A program made the translations under genes and the position numbers. From assembly GCF_039539965.1 (NCBI RefSeq), contig NZ_BAABED010000001.1, positions 2,666,001 through 2,730,000 of the forward strand: DNA of 64,000 nucleotides, read 5' to 3'. This DNA is from Arthrobacter methylotrophus. GTDB taxonomy: Bacteria > Actinomycetota > Actinomycetes > Actinomycetales > Micrococcaceae. The number at the start of each line of letters is the position of its first letter. The stretch's first letter is position 1. The notes beneath the pieces are model-generated. The model saw nothing but the letters and a program-made list of their open reading frames with translations. It was not told where the DNA came from and did no database searches. Below, piece after piece: positions 35,548 to 43,385 of the stretch.

Positions 35548-38500
35548 CCTCCGGGTACCAGCGCCGGGCTCTCCTTCGGGGCTTCGAGGTCGAGCCGGGC
35601 GTCCGCCTCGCCGATCTCGACCGGGTTGTGGGTCACGAGGACCACCGTGACATCCTTCAGCCCGCTGCGGAGTTCCGCCATCATGAGGCGCCCGGCTTCA
35701 GCATCGAGGTGGGCGGTCGGCTCGTCGAGGAGGAGGACTTTCGCTCCGGTCAGCAGCGTTCTGGCCATGGCGAGCCGTTGGCGTTCGCCGCCGCTCAGGA
35801 ACGACCCCGAGGGGCCGATGCGGCTATCGAGTCCGCCGGGAAGGCCGGCTACCAGTCCGGAAAGGCCGACAGCGCGCAAGGCCTTGCACATGTCCGTTTC
35901 GGAAGGCTTGCCGGTGGCGGGGCGGGCGAGCAGCAGGTTGCCGCGGATAGTGGAGTCGAACAGGTGGGCTTCTTGGGGACACCATGCGGCATTCCCGCTG
36001 AGATACGCCCTGCCGGACGAGGCAGGCAGGAAGCCGAGCAGCACAGAGAGTAGCGTGGATTTTCCGGAACCGGAGGGGCCGGTGACCGCGAGCCAGCGGC
36101 CGGGGACCGCCTCGGCGCTAAGCCCGGTGAAGACGGGCGCGCCACCGGGCCAAGACGCTCCGAGGCCGTCCAACAGCAGCCCCTGGGAACTGTCAGGTCG
36201 CTCCGCCAAGGCCAGCACACCGCCGTCGGACACTGGCATGTCAAAAGCCCCGGAGCGGGCGATACGCCGCAGCACTGCGGCCAAAGCGGGGGCTTGCCGT
36301 ACGGCGGACACCACTGCTCCGTAGGGTTCCGCGAGCGCCAATTGGAGAAGGACGACGACGGCCAGCAAGGCGGGTGCAACGGTTCCGGACTGCACCGAGG
36401 GCGCAGCGAGGATGCCCGCCGCGAGCGCTCCCAGCGTGCAGGCGAGCACCGCAGCCCCCTGGCCTATGCCGTCGGCCCACGCGGAACGCTGTGCCGCGGC
36501 GGTGGCTGCGTTGTCCCGCTTGGTCAAGGAGCTCAGAACGGCCCCGGCCACACCATTGGCGCTGAGTTCGGCACGGGCATCGAGGGCGGATGCAACGTCA
36601 CGCAGCACCAGCGAGCGCAATTGCTGTTCGCCGCGCGCGGCATTGCGGTCCGCCACCAGGGCAAGGAGAGGCGCCAGGACAACGCCAACCACGGCGGTTG
36701 CGATGACAGCCGGCACCGTGGCGGGCGCCAGAAAGGCCGAGGCGACCACCGCCGATACCGCGACGGCAAGTGCGGAAAGGGGCGGCAGTACGACGCGCGG
36801 CAGCACGTCGCGCAAGGTATCGACGTCGTCCACCACGGCGCCCAGGACGTTCCCGCCTTGCAGAAGCCTGCGGAGGGACAGCGCCCGCGCGCTGAGCGCC
36901 GCCCACAGCGTACCCCGGAGCCTTGTCATCGCGGCGAAGACGGTGTCGTGGACGAGGAGCCGCTCGGCATAGCGCAGCACCGCCCGGCCAATACCAAAGA
37001 ACCGCACCCCCACGATGGCGCCCAGCAGGTACAGGATCGGAGGCTGCTGGCTGGCCCGGATGATGAGCCAGCCGGACAGTCCGGACAAAGCCACGGCAAA
37101 CAAGGCGGCGAGCGCCGCAACGAGCGCGGCGCCGGCAAACTTGTAGCGGACCGGGGCCAGGATCCGCGCCAGGTCCTTGACCGTGGAGAGAAGGATGGGG
37201 GGTTCAATTCCCCGGTCCGGTGTGGCTGCGGGATTCGTGTCCCGCTGGACCGGAGCTGCCGCCGATACGGCGGAGTCCTGGTGCACGGAGCCGACGTGCT
37301 CCTGTGCCGTCCCGCCGTCGATCTTCACTGGGTCGATCTTCACTACGTTGTGCGCCAGTTTCCGGGTCGCAGCGTCGTGGGCAACCAGGATGACCGTCGC
37401 ATTCCCGCGCAGTCCCGCGATCACCGTGCGGATGGCGTCGGCGGAGGCGACGTCTAGGTGGGCGGTGGGTTCGTCGAGGAGCAGCACAGTGGCTCCCGCG
37501 TTAAGGCGCGCCAAGCCGCGGGCCACAGCGGCCCGCCGCACTTCGCCGGGGCTCAACTCGGCAGGATGTTTGAGGGCGAGGTGTTCCGCTGCAGCCTGTT
37601 CCAGGCAGCGCATTGCCGTTGCAATGTCCGCGTCTGGCGCGGAATCCTGGCTTCCGTTGTTCAGGTAGAGGAGGATCTCGTCCAGCACCGTCCCGGCCAC
37701 CATGACGGGATGCTGCGGCACCCACGCCACTGTACCGGCCTTCAGGCCGGTGACGGATCCCGTGATCGAGGCCTGCGGACCGTCGCCGATCGTCCCGGCA
37801 AGGACGCCGAGAAGGGTGCTTTTTCCCGAACCGCTGCGGCCGTCGAGGGCCGTGATTTGCCCTTCGGGTGCATGGAAATCGATAGGCCCGACGGCGGCTG
37901 CGTCCCTTCCCGCATAGCGCACCGTCAATCCGGTCACCCCGACGCCGGGCTCGCTGCCGGAAACCGGCTCGTTGGCCGAAAGGCAGCCAAGCGGACTGCC
38001 CGCCGGCGACTCCAACACTGCGTTGCTTGCAGCCAATGCCTCGCGGCCCTCGTCGCTGGCGTGGTGGGCCGTCCCCAGCTCTCGCAGAGGAAGATAGCAA
38101 TCGGGGGCGAGGATGAGTGCCAGCAAGCCCGCTTCAAGGCCCATGTCACCGGCCACGAGTCGCACCCCGATGAAGACGGCCACGACGGCCACCGAAATGG
38201 TGGCTATGAGCTCCAGGGCAAGGGCGGACAAGAAGGCAATCCGCAGGGTTCCCATGGTCCGTGAGCGGTATTCCTCCGAGAGGTCCTCAAGGGCTGCACG
38301 CTGTTCGCCCGCGCGGCCCAGTCCCACGAGCACGGGAAGCCCCTTGGCCAGCTCGAGGATGTGCCCTGAGAGCCTCCTCAACGTGGATTGGGCTCCGTGA
38401 ACCTGGTCCTCGGTGTGGCGGCCGATCAGCACCATGAACAGCGGCACCAAGGGTAGGGTCACCACCACAACGACGGCACTGACCCAGTCCGCGAAGAAGA

Positions 38501-38939
38501 TCCGGACTCCAAGGAGCAGTGGTATTGCTGCGCAGTTGACCAAGGCGGGCAGGAACTGGGTGTAGTAGTTGTCGAGCGCATCGAGTCCGCGGGTCGCGAG
38601 CACCGCCAGCCCGCCGTCGTTGACTTCCCCGACCCTTCCCGCAGCCCCCGTACCGAGGGCACGCCCCAAGAGCCGGGACCGCAGTTCTTCCTTTACCCCC
38701 AGTGCGGCCCGGCGGGCCGCAACAGCCTGGCCCCAGACGGTCAGGGAGCGCAGCACTGCTCCGGTGGCGCCCCAGAGAAGTCCTTCCCGCCAGCCGGTGC
38801 CGCCCGCTGCAAGTCCGGACAGCATTCCTGCGATGGACTGCGCAATCAGGACGAGGGACAAGGCCTTGAGCGAAGACAGCAAGCCAAGGACGTACAGGGC
38901 GGATCGCGTGGCCGGCCCGGCGGGCAACTGGGGCTTCAT
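35544..38939 (-). CDS. cydDC: Fused thiol-reductant ABC exporter CydD-CydC
   Basis: A 1131-residue single-chain ABC exporter needed for assembly of cytochrome bd; in E. coli CydD and CydC are separate and export glutathione and cysteine. The CydD half covers about residues 1-560: membrane domain, then Walker A GRSGSGKST (367-375) and the ABC signature as LSPGE. The CydC half (about 590-1131) repeats the order: Walker A GPSGSGKST (954-962) and signature LSGGERQRLAMARTLL (from 1048). Both Walker B motifs are VLLLDEPTAHLD. The linker between halves is polar. It begins 3 bases after cydB and is the last gene of cydA-cydB-cydDC. Confidence 0.9.
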   Translation of the reverse strand: MKPQLPAGPATRSALYVLGLLSSLKALSLVLIAQSIAGMLSGLAAGGTGWREGLLWGATGAVLRSLTVWGQAVAARRAALGVKEELRSRLLGRALGTGAAGRVGEVNDGGLAVLATRGLDALDNYYTQFLPALVNCAAIPLLLGVRIFFADWVSAVVVVVTLPLVPLFMVLIGRHTEDQVHGAQSTLRRLSGHILELAKGLPVLVGLGRAGEQRAALEDLSEEYRSRTMGTLRIAFLSALALELIATISVAVVAVFIGVRLVAGDMGLEAGLLALILAPDCYLPLRELGTAHHASDEGREALAASNAVLESPAGSPLGCLSANEPVSGSEPGVGVTGLTVRYAGRDAAAVGPIDFHAPEGQITALDGRSGSGKSTLLGVLAGTIGDGPQASITGSVTGLKAGTVAWVPQHPVMVAGTVLDEILLYLNNGSQDSAPDADIATAMRCLEQAAAEHLALKHPAELSPGEVRRAAVARGLARLNAGATVLLLDEPTAHLDVASADAIRTVIAGLRGNATVILVAHDAATRKLAHNVVKIDPVKIDGGTAQEHVGSVHQDSAVSAAAPVQRDTNPAATPDRGIEPPILLSTVKDLARILAPVRYKFAGAALVAALAALFAVALSGLSGWLIIRASQQPPILYLLGAIVGVRFFGIGRAVLRYAERLLVHDTVFAAMTRLRGTLWAALSARALSLRRLLQGGNVLGAVVDDVDTLRDVLPRVVLPPLSALAVAVSAVVASAFLAPATVPAVIATAVVGVVLAPLLALVADRNAARGEQQLRSLVLRDVASALDARAELSANGVAGAVLSSLTKRDNAATAAAQRSAWADGIGQGAAVLACTLGALAAGILAAPSVQSGTVAPALLAVVVLLQLALAEPYGAVVSAVRQAPALAAVLRRIARSGAFDMPVSDGGVLALAERPDSSQGLLLDGLGASWPGGAPVFTGLSAEAVPGRWLAVTGPSGSGKSTLLSVLLGFLPASSGRAYLSGNAAWCPQEAHLFDSTIRGNLLLARPATGKPSETDMCKALRAVGLSGLVAGLPGGLDSRIGPSGSFLSGGERQRLAMARTLLTGAKVLLLDEPTAHLDAEAGRLMMAELRSGLKDVTVVLVTHNPVEIGEADARLDLEAPKESPALVPGG

Positions 38940-38942
38940 CCG

Positions 38943-40040
38943 CTACTCGCTGGCGTTGTGGCGGGCGTGGTTGGCAGCAGTGCCGCCCGGTGACTCGTTG
39001 CCGACGAGCACTTTGGCGGCGATGGCCGGCAGGAATCCATGCGCTGCCGGAATGTGTGCCGCGCTCACCCGCCGGCGGAACACCCAATAGGTCCACGCCT
39101 GGTACGCGATGACGAGAGGCAGACCGACGGCCGCCACGATGCTCATCAAGCCCAGGGTGTAGGCGGAGGACGAGGCGTTGGAGACCGTGAGGTTGAAGGC
39201 GGGATCCAAGGTCGAAGGAATGACCACGGGGAAGGCGGCGCCGAAGATGGATCCGGTAGCGCACACCAGGAACGCACCCAAGGCTCCGAAGGCCTTGCCC
39301 TCAGCACCCTGGCGCGCGAGAACCCAGGCCACTGCGGCCGCCACCACTGCCAGGATCACGAGCAACCACGTCCACGGCTTCCCGCTCAGGAGCTGGACAG
39401 CCACTGCCCATGCCAGCAACGGCAGTAACGCAACGGGCGCAAGCCGCACAAACCAGCGGCGCGCACGGTGCCGCACGTCGCCGTCGGTCTTCAATGCCAG
39501 GAAGGCCAAAGCGTGCACCAAGGCAAAGGCTGCGACCGCGAGGCCGCCCAGCACGGCGTACCCGCTGAACCAGGCGAATGCTCCGCCTTGGCGGTCGCCG
39601 TTCGAGTCGAGCGGGAGCCCCGTGGTGGTCAGGGCCAGGGCCGCGCCGATGCCGAAGGAGGCCGTGAACGAGCCCACGGCAATCGCCCAGTCCCAGACCG
39701 TACGCCAGCGCGCATTGTCCACCTTGCCGCGGTACTCGAAAGCCACCGCCCGGAAGATCAGGGCCACCAGGACGATCAACAAGGGCAGGTAGAGCGCTGA
39801 GAACAACGCGGCATACCAGAGCGGGAAAGCCGCGAATGTGGCACCGGCCGCGGTCAGCAGCCACACTTCGTTTCCGTCCCATACCGGACCGACCGTGTTG
39901 AGCAACACGCGGCGTTCGGTATTGTTCCGGGCGAAGAGTTTCATGAGCATTCCGACGCCGAGGTCGAAGCCCTCCAGGAAGAGATATCCCGTCCACAGCA
40001 CGGCGATGGCCACGAACCAGACGGTAGGCAACAGTTCCAT
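38943..40040 (-). CDS. cydB: Cytochrome bd ubiquinol/menaquinol oxidase subunit II
   Basis: A 365-residue integral membrane subunit with about nine hydrophobic segments. The start, LPTVWFVAIAVLWTGYLFLE followed by GFDLGVGML, is the family signature, as are VGPVWDGNEVWLLTAAGATF and FPLWYAALFSALYLPL. It forms the heterodimer with CydA and reduces oxygen to water under low oxygen. It starts 18 bases after cydA and 3 bases before cydDC, so the three genes form one operon. Confidence 0.93.
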   Translation of the reverse strand: MELLPTVWFVAIAVLWTGYLFLEGFDLGVGMLMKLFARNNTERRVLLNTVGPVWDGNEVWLLTAAGATFAAFPLWYAALFSALYLPLLIVLVALIFRAVAFEYRGKVDNARWRTVWDWAIAVGSFTASFGIGAALALTTTGLPLDSNGDRQGGAFAWFSGYAVLGGLAVAAFALVHALAFLALKTDGDVRHRARRWFVRLAPVALLPLLAWAVAVQLLSGKPWTWLLVILAVVAAAVAWVLARQGAEGKAFGALGAFLVCATGSIFGAAFPVVIPSTLDPAFNLTVSNASSSAYTLGLMSIVAAVGLPLVIAYQAWTYWVFRRRVSAAHIPAAHGFLPAIAAKVLVGNESPGGTAANHARHNASE

Positions 40041-40058
40041 TCGAAGATCCTCTGCTTC

Positions 40059-41675
40059 CTAGTAGGCGAATGCCAGGACGTCGTCTGGCGTGCCGGGCTC
40101 CCCCGGAGCGCCCGGGGTCCCGCCGTCGCCGTCCTTCTTCTTTTCGTTCTTTTCGCCGTGGCCGGCCTCGGCGAGCTCGGGCATGGCGGAGGCCACGCCA
40201 CCGCGGACATATTTGACCAGAAGGCGGACTTCCACCACCAACAGCACGGCGTAGATGGAAGACAACACCACCAGTGAGGTGATGAGCTCGGCGGCGGAAA
40301 CCCCGGGCGACACGGCCGCAGCGGTGAACATGAACACTTGGTCAATACCGCTCGCGTCCGGATTGGGCGCGACGACGAAAGGCTGACGGCCCATCTCGGT
40401 GAAGATCCAGCCGGCGGCGTTGGCCCCAAAAGGGGCCAGGATACCGAAGACAGCCAGCCGCATGATCCAGCGGGATTGGGGCACCACGCCCTTGCGCGTC
40501 ACCCACAGGGCCAGCAAAGCAGCGAAAGCGGCGATGCCGCCGAAACCGATCATCATGCGGAATCCCCAGTACGTCACTTCCATGACGGGCACGTATTGGA
40601 TTTGCTGCCCGGCGCGGTCCCCGTACAGGGGATCGTTCGGCAGGTTCGTGCCGTACTTGGCTTTGTATACGTCCAGGAGGCCGTTGACGCCTTTCACTTC
40701 CGTGGTGAAATCGCCCTTGGCCAGGAAGGAGAGGATGCCGGGAACTTCGATCACGGCGACGATGTCGTTGCAGTTCTTCGAGCCGACGTTGCCGACGCTC
40801 AGGACGGAGAATCCCGTGCCGTCGTGGCAAGCGGCCTCGGCCGCGGCCATCTTCATGGGCTGTTGTTCGAACATCAACTTGCCCTGCATATCACCCGTGA
40901 AAGCGGTGCCGGCAAAAGAGATCATGGCGACGACCGCACCGATCCGCAAGGAGCGGATCCACACTTTGTAGTCGGCCTTGTCCCGCCCCGGGATGTTGGT
41001 CTCGCCCGCAATGGCACGGCCGTCGGCTCCGACCGTGTCAATGCCGTCGTGGCGGCGGCGCCAAAGGTGGTACCAGGCAATTCCCAGGAGGAAGGCGCCG
41101 GCGACCCCCAGCGCGCCGAAGAGCGTGTGCGGCACGGCCACGAGTGCCGTGTTGTTGGTGAAAACTGCCCAGGCGTCCGTCATGACGGGCCGTCCGTTGA
41201 CCATCTGGACGCCGACCGGGTGCTGCATCCAGGAGTTGGCAACGATGATGAAGTAGGCCGAGAAGACCGAGCCGATCACCGCGATCCAGAGGCACGCGAG
41301 GTGGACACCGCGCTTGAGCTGCTTCCAGCCGAAGATCCACAGCCCCAGAAAGGTGGATTCAACAAAGAACGCGAGAAGCGCTTCGAGGGCCAACGGCGCG
41401 CCGAAGATGTCTCCCACAAAGCGGCTGTATTCGCTCCAGGCCATGCCGAATTGGAATTCCTGCACGATGCCCGTGGCCACGCCCATGATGAAGTTGATGA
41501 GGAAGAGCTTGCCCCAGAACTTGGTCATCCGAAGGTATTCCACCTTGCCAGTGCGGTACCAAAGAGTCTGGATGACGGCTACAACGAGTCCCAGCCCAAT
41601 GGTCAGCGGCACCATCATGAAGTGATAGACCGTGGTGATTCCAAATTGCCAGCGTGCGATTTCCAAGGCGTCCAT
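40059..41675 (-). CDS. cydA: Cytochrome bd ubiquinol/menaquinol oxidase subunit I
   Basis: A 538-residue membrane subunit that carries hemes b558, b595 and d. His18 in RWQFGITTVYHFMMVPLTIG corresponds to a heme ligand of E. coli CydA (His19). GRQPFVVAPNP lies in the quinol-binding region, preceded by EMTYWGFRMMIGFGG-type sequence (VTYWGFRMMIGFGG). The C-terminal ~40 residues are a hydrophilic Gly/Glu/Lys-rich tail. AAGGA precedes the ATG. Its promoter region contains two perfect 17-base operators (41717-41733, 41742-41758), so it is likely repressed by the divergent BlaI-family protein. Confidence 0.94.
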   Translation of the reverse strand: MDALEIARWQFGITTVYHFMMVPLTIGLGLVVAVIQTLWYRTGKVEYLRMTKFWGKLFLINFIMGVATGIVQEFQFGMAWSEYSRFVGDIFGAPLALEALLAFFVESTFLGLWIFGWKQLKRGVHLACLWIAVIGSVFSAYFIIVANSWMQHPVGVQMVNGRPVMTDAWAVFTNNTALVAVPHTLFGALGVAGAFLLGIAWYHLWRRRHDGIDTVGADGRAIAGETNIPGRDKADYKVWIRSLRIGAVVAMISFAGTAFTGDMQGKLMFEQQPMKMAAAEAACHDGTGFSVLSVGNVGSKNCNDIVAVIEVPGILSFLAKGDFTTEVKGVNGLLDVYKAKYGTNLPNDPLYGDRAGQQIQYVPVMEVTYWGFRMMIGFGGIAAFAALLALWVTRKGVVPQSRWIMRLAVFGILAPFGANAAGWIFTEMGRQPFVVAPNPDASGIDQVFMFTAAAVSPGVSAAELITSLVVLSSIYAVLLVVEVRLLVKYVRGGVASAMPELAEAGHGEKNEKKKDGDGGTPGAPGEPGTPDDVLAFAY

Positions 41676-41716
41676 GGCTGTCCTTATTATCCGGCCGTCC
41701 GCTTGCGGCGTTCATT

Positions 41717-41733
41717 TTCTACGCTGCGTAGAA
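41717..41733. promoter_or_regulatory. BlaI-type operator 1 (cydA-proximal)
   Basis: TTCTACGCTGCGTAGAA, a perfect 17-base palindrome 42 bases upstream of the cydA start. The TAC/GTA core is that of BlaI/MecI operators. Confidence 0.8.
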
Positions 41734-41741
41734 ATTTCTTC

Positions 41742-41758
41742 TTCTACACAGTGTAGAA
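41742..41758. promoter_or_regulatory. BlaI-type operator 2
   Basis: TTCTACACAGTGTAGAA, a second perfect palindrome. Its centre is 25 bases from that of operator 1, so two dimers could bind on nearby faces of the DNA. Confidence 0.8.
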
Positions 41759-41829
41759 CAAGCCTCTGCGATATTTTCACCACTCTTCCAGTGGCGCCGC
41801 AGCGCCGCAAGGACACGCCGGGCAGCATG

Positions 41830-41846
41830 TTCTACCTCACGTAGAA
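41830..41846. promoter_or_regulatory. BlaI-type operator 3 (blaI-proximal)
   Basis: TTCTACCTCACGTAGAA has the same 6-base arms around a non-palindromic centre. It lies 104 bases before the blaI-like start and may serve autoregulation. Confidence 0.75.
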
Positions 41847-41949
41847 TCGCGAGCCGAAAAGCTGTAGATTGAAGGTGGAATGTTGGATTCATCGCGCACC
41901 CCCACCCGTACAACGGAGCAGGGAAAGTGCGGAAAGTAGGGATGCATTG

Positions 41950-42336
41950 ATGGCAAGTCTTGGCGAACTGGAACGGGCGGTCATGGATCTGCTCTGGGCG
42001 GGCCAGGAGGCTGCGACAGCCAACAAACTTCGTGATCTGCTGGCGCAGGATTCCGCCGCAGTGGATGGCAACGCGGGACATCAGGGCAAGGACCTCGCAG
42101 TCACCACAGTGCTGACTGTTCTGTCCCGCCTTGAGAAGAAAGGCCTCGTGGAGCGCGAACGCGGGACCCGCCCACACCGCTACCAGGCAGTGTCGAGCCG
42201 CGCCGACCACACGGCAGACCTCATGCACGAGGCCCTGGGTTCCGCCCCGGACCGGGAAGCCGTGCTGGCCCGGTTCATTGGTTCCGTGAGCGAGAGTGAA
42301 GCCGCCACGCTGCGCAAGCTGCTCGGCAAAAACTAA
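41950..42336 (+). CDS. BlaI/MecI/CopY-family transcriptional repressor
   Basis: A 128-residue winged-helix repressor. The DNA-binding part reads LGELERAVMDLLWAG, then TTVLTVLSRLEKKGLVERER, the recognition helix and wing of BlaI/MecI, followed by a dimerisation helix region ending in SEAATLRKLLGKN. In the family, a cognate BlaR1-type protease triggers cleavage and release from DNA. ATG at 41950 is the start, since the domain begins there; upstream sequence in frame carries no family residues. It is followed after 6 bases by an M56 metallopeptidase, the expected partner, and its own operator lies upstream. Confidence 0.9.
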   Translation: MASLGELERAVMDLLWAGQEAATANKLRDLLAQDSAAVDGNAGHQGKDLAVTTVLTVLSRLEKKGLVERERGTRPHRYQAVSSRADHTADLMHEALGSAPDREAVLARFIGSVSESEAATLRKLLGKN

Positions 42337-42342
42337 CCACCC

Positions 42343-43335
42343 ATGTTCTGGACCTCATATTTTCTGGCGGTCCTTGCTCTGGTACTGGCATGGCCGGTTC
42401 CTGTACTTTTGTCGCGCGCCGAATGGCCGGCTCGCGCACCGTTCATGGCCATGGTCCTCTGGCAGGCCATCGCGCTTGCCGGTGGCCTCTCGATGATCGG
42501 GGCCATGCTTGTCTACGGACTTGAGCCGATCGGCGACAACCTCATCGCCGGGCTGCGTTCCCTGGCCGGCATGGTGCTTCACAACGAGCCCACTACGGCG
42601 CTGGGGTTCTGGCATTTGTTCGCCTTGTCCGCGGCAGCCCTGCTGAGCGCCCATCTCGTCTTCACCCTGCTGCTCACCTACATCAAGATCGAACGGCAGC
42701 GACGGAGGCACCGCGAACTTCTCGCGCTTCTGGCGTCGCCCTCCGACGACGGCCCCGGCACCGTGGTCATCAACCACGACTCCCCCGTCGCCTACTGCCT
42801 GCCCGGCGGCGCGCGGTCCGTCACAGTGCTCTCGGACGGCCTGATGGCAGCCTTGGAGCCTGCCGAGCTCAGGGCAGTCCTGATCCACGAGAACGCGCAT
42901 CTTTCGCAGCGGCACGACCTTCTTCTGTGGGCCTTCGCCGCTTGGCGCCAGGCGCTGCCTTGGTTCCCCACCACGCGACTCGCCCAGGTTGCAGTCAACT
43001 CCTTGATCGAGATGCTCGCCGATGACGTGGCGCTGCGCACCGAGAGCAAGGGAACGCTCATCAAGGCGATCGCGATCGTGGCCGGCGGTTCCGCCCGACC
43101 GATTGAGCAATTCGCGCCTCCTGCACCAAACACCGGGGCACCTTCCCCCGACGACAGCACCTTCAGCGGGACCGGCGGCGCCGATTCCCCGCGTACGACG
43201 GCGTCGCGCGTCAGCCGGCTGCTCTCGCCGAAGCCGCCACTTCCGCTTGGTCAGTGCGCCTTGGTCCTTGCTGCGTCGACCATGTTGCTCGCAGTGCCGA
43301 CAGGCCTGCTGATTGTGCCGGGTTTGCTGGGCTGA
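42343..43335 (+). CDS. M56-family membrane metallopeptidase (BlaR1-like)
   Basis: A 330-residue zinc peptidase with hydrophobic segments at about residues 3-24, 37-60, 88-113 and 298-325, so mostly three or four membrane passes. The zinc motif HEXXH is H182-E183-N-A-H186 in LIHENAHLSQRH. BlaR1/MecR1 proteins have an extracellular penicillin-binding sensor domain at the C-terminus; this protein ends after the last hydrophobic segment and has none. So the signal is not a beta-lactam. It resembles the short M56 proteins paired with BlaI in mycobacteria (Rv1845c). It is co-transcribed with blaI. Confidence 0.86.
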   Translation: MFWTSYFLAVLALVLAWPVPVLLSRAEWPARAPFMAMVLWQAIALAGGLSMIGAMLVYGLEPIGDNLIAGLRSLAGMVLHNEPTTALGFWHLFALSAAALLSAHLVFTLLLTYIKIERQRRRHRELLALLASPSDDGPGTVVINHDSPVAYCLPGGARSVTVLSDGLMAALEPAELRAVLIHENAHLSQRHDLLLWAFAAWRQALPWFPTTRLAQVAVNSLIEMLADDVALRTESKGTLIKAIAIVAGGSARPIEQFAPPAPNTGAPSPDDSTFSGTGGADSPRTTASRVSRLLSPKPPLPLGQCALVLAASTMLLAVPTGLLIVPGLLG

Positions 43336-43385
43336 ACATGCCCTCCCGGGCTGAGCCGGCCCTGCTGTAACGAGGGCCCGCCGAA

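Noticed and set aside
40338..41756. A 472-codon open frame opposite cydA
   Set aside because: Antisense of cydA; extends across the cydA promoter with its operators; His/Asp/Glu-rich without family motifs.
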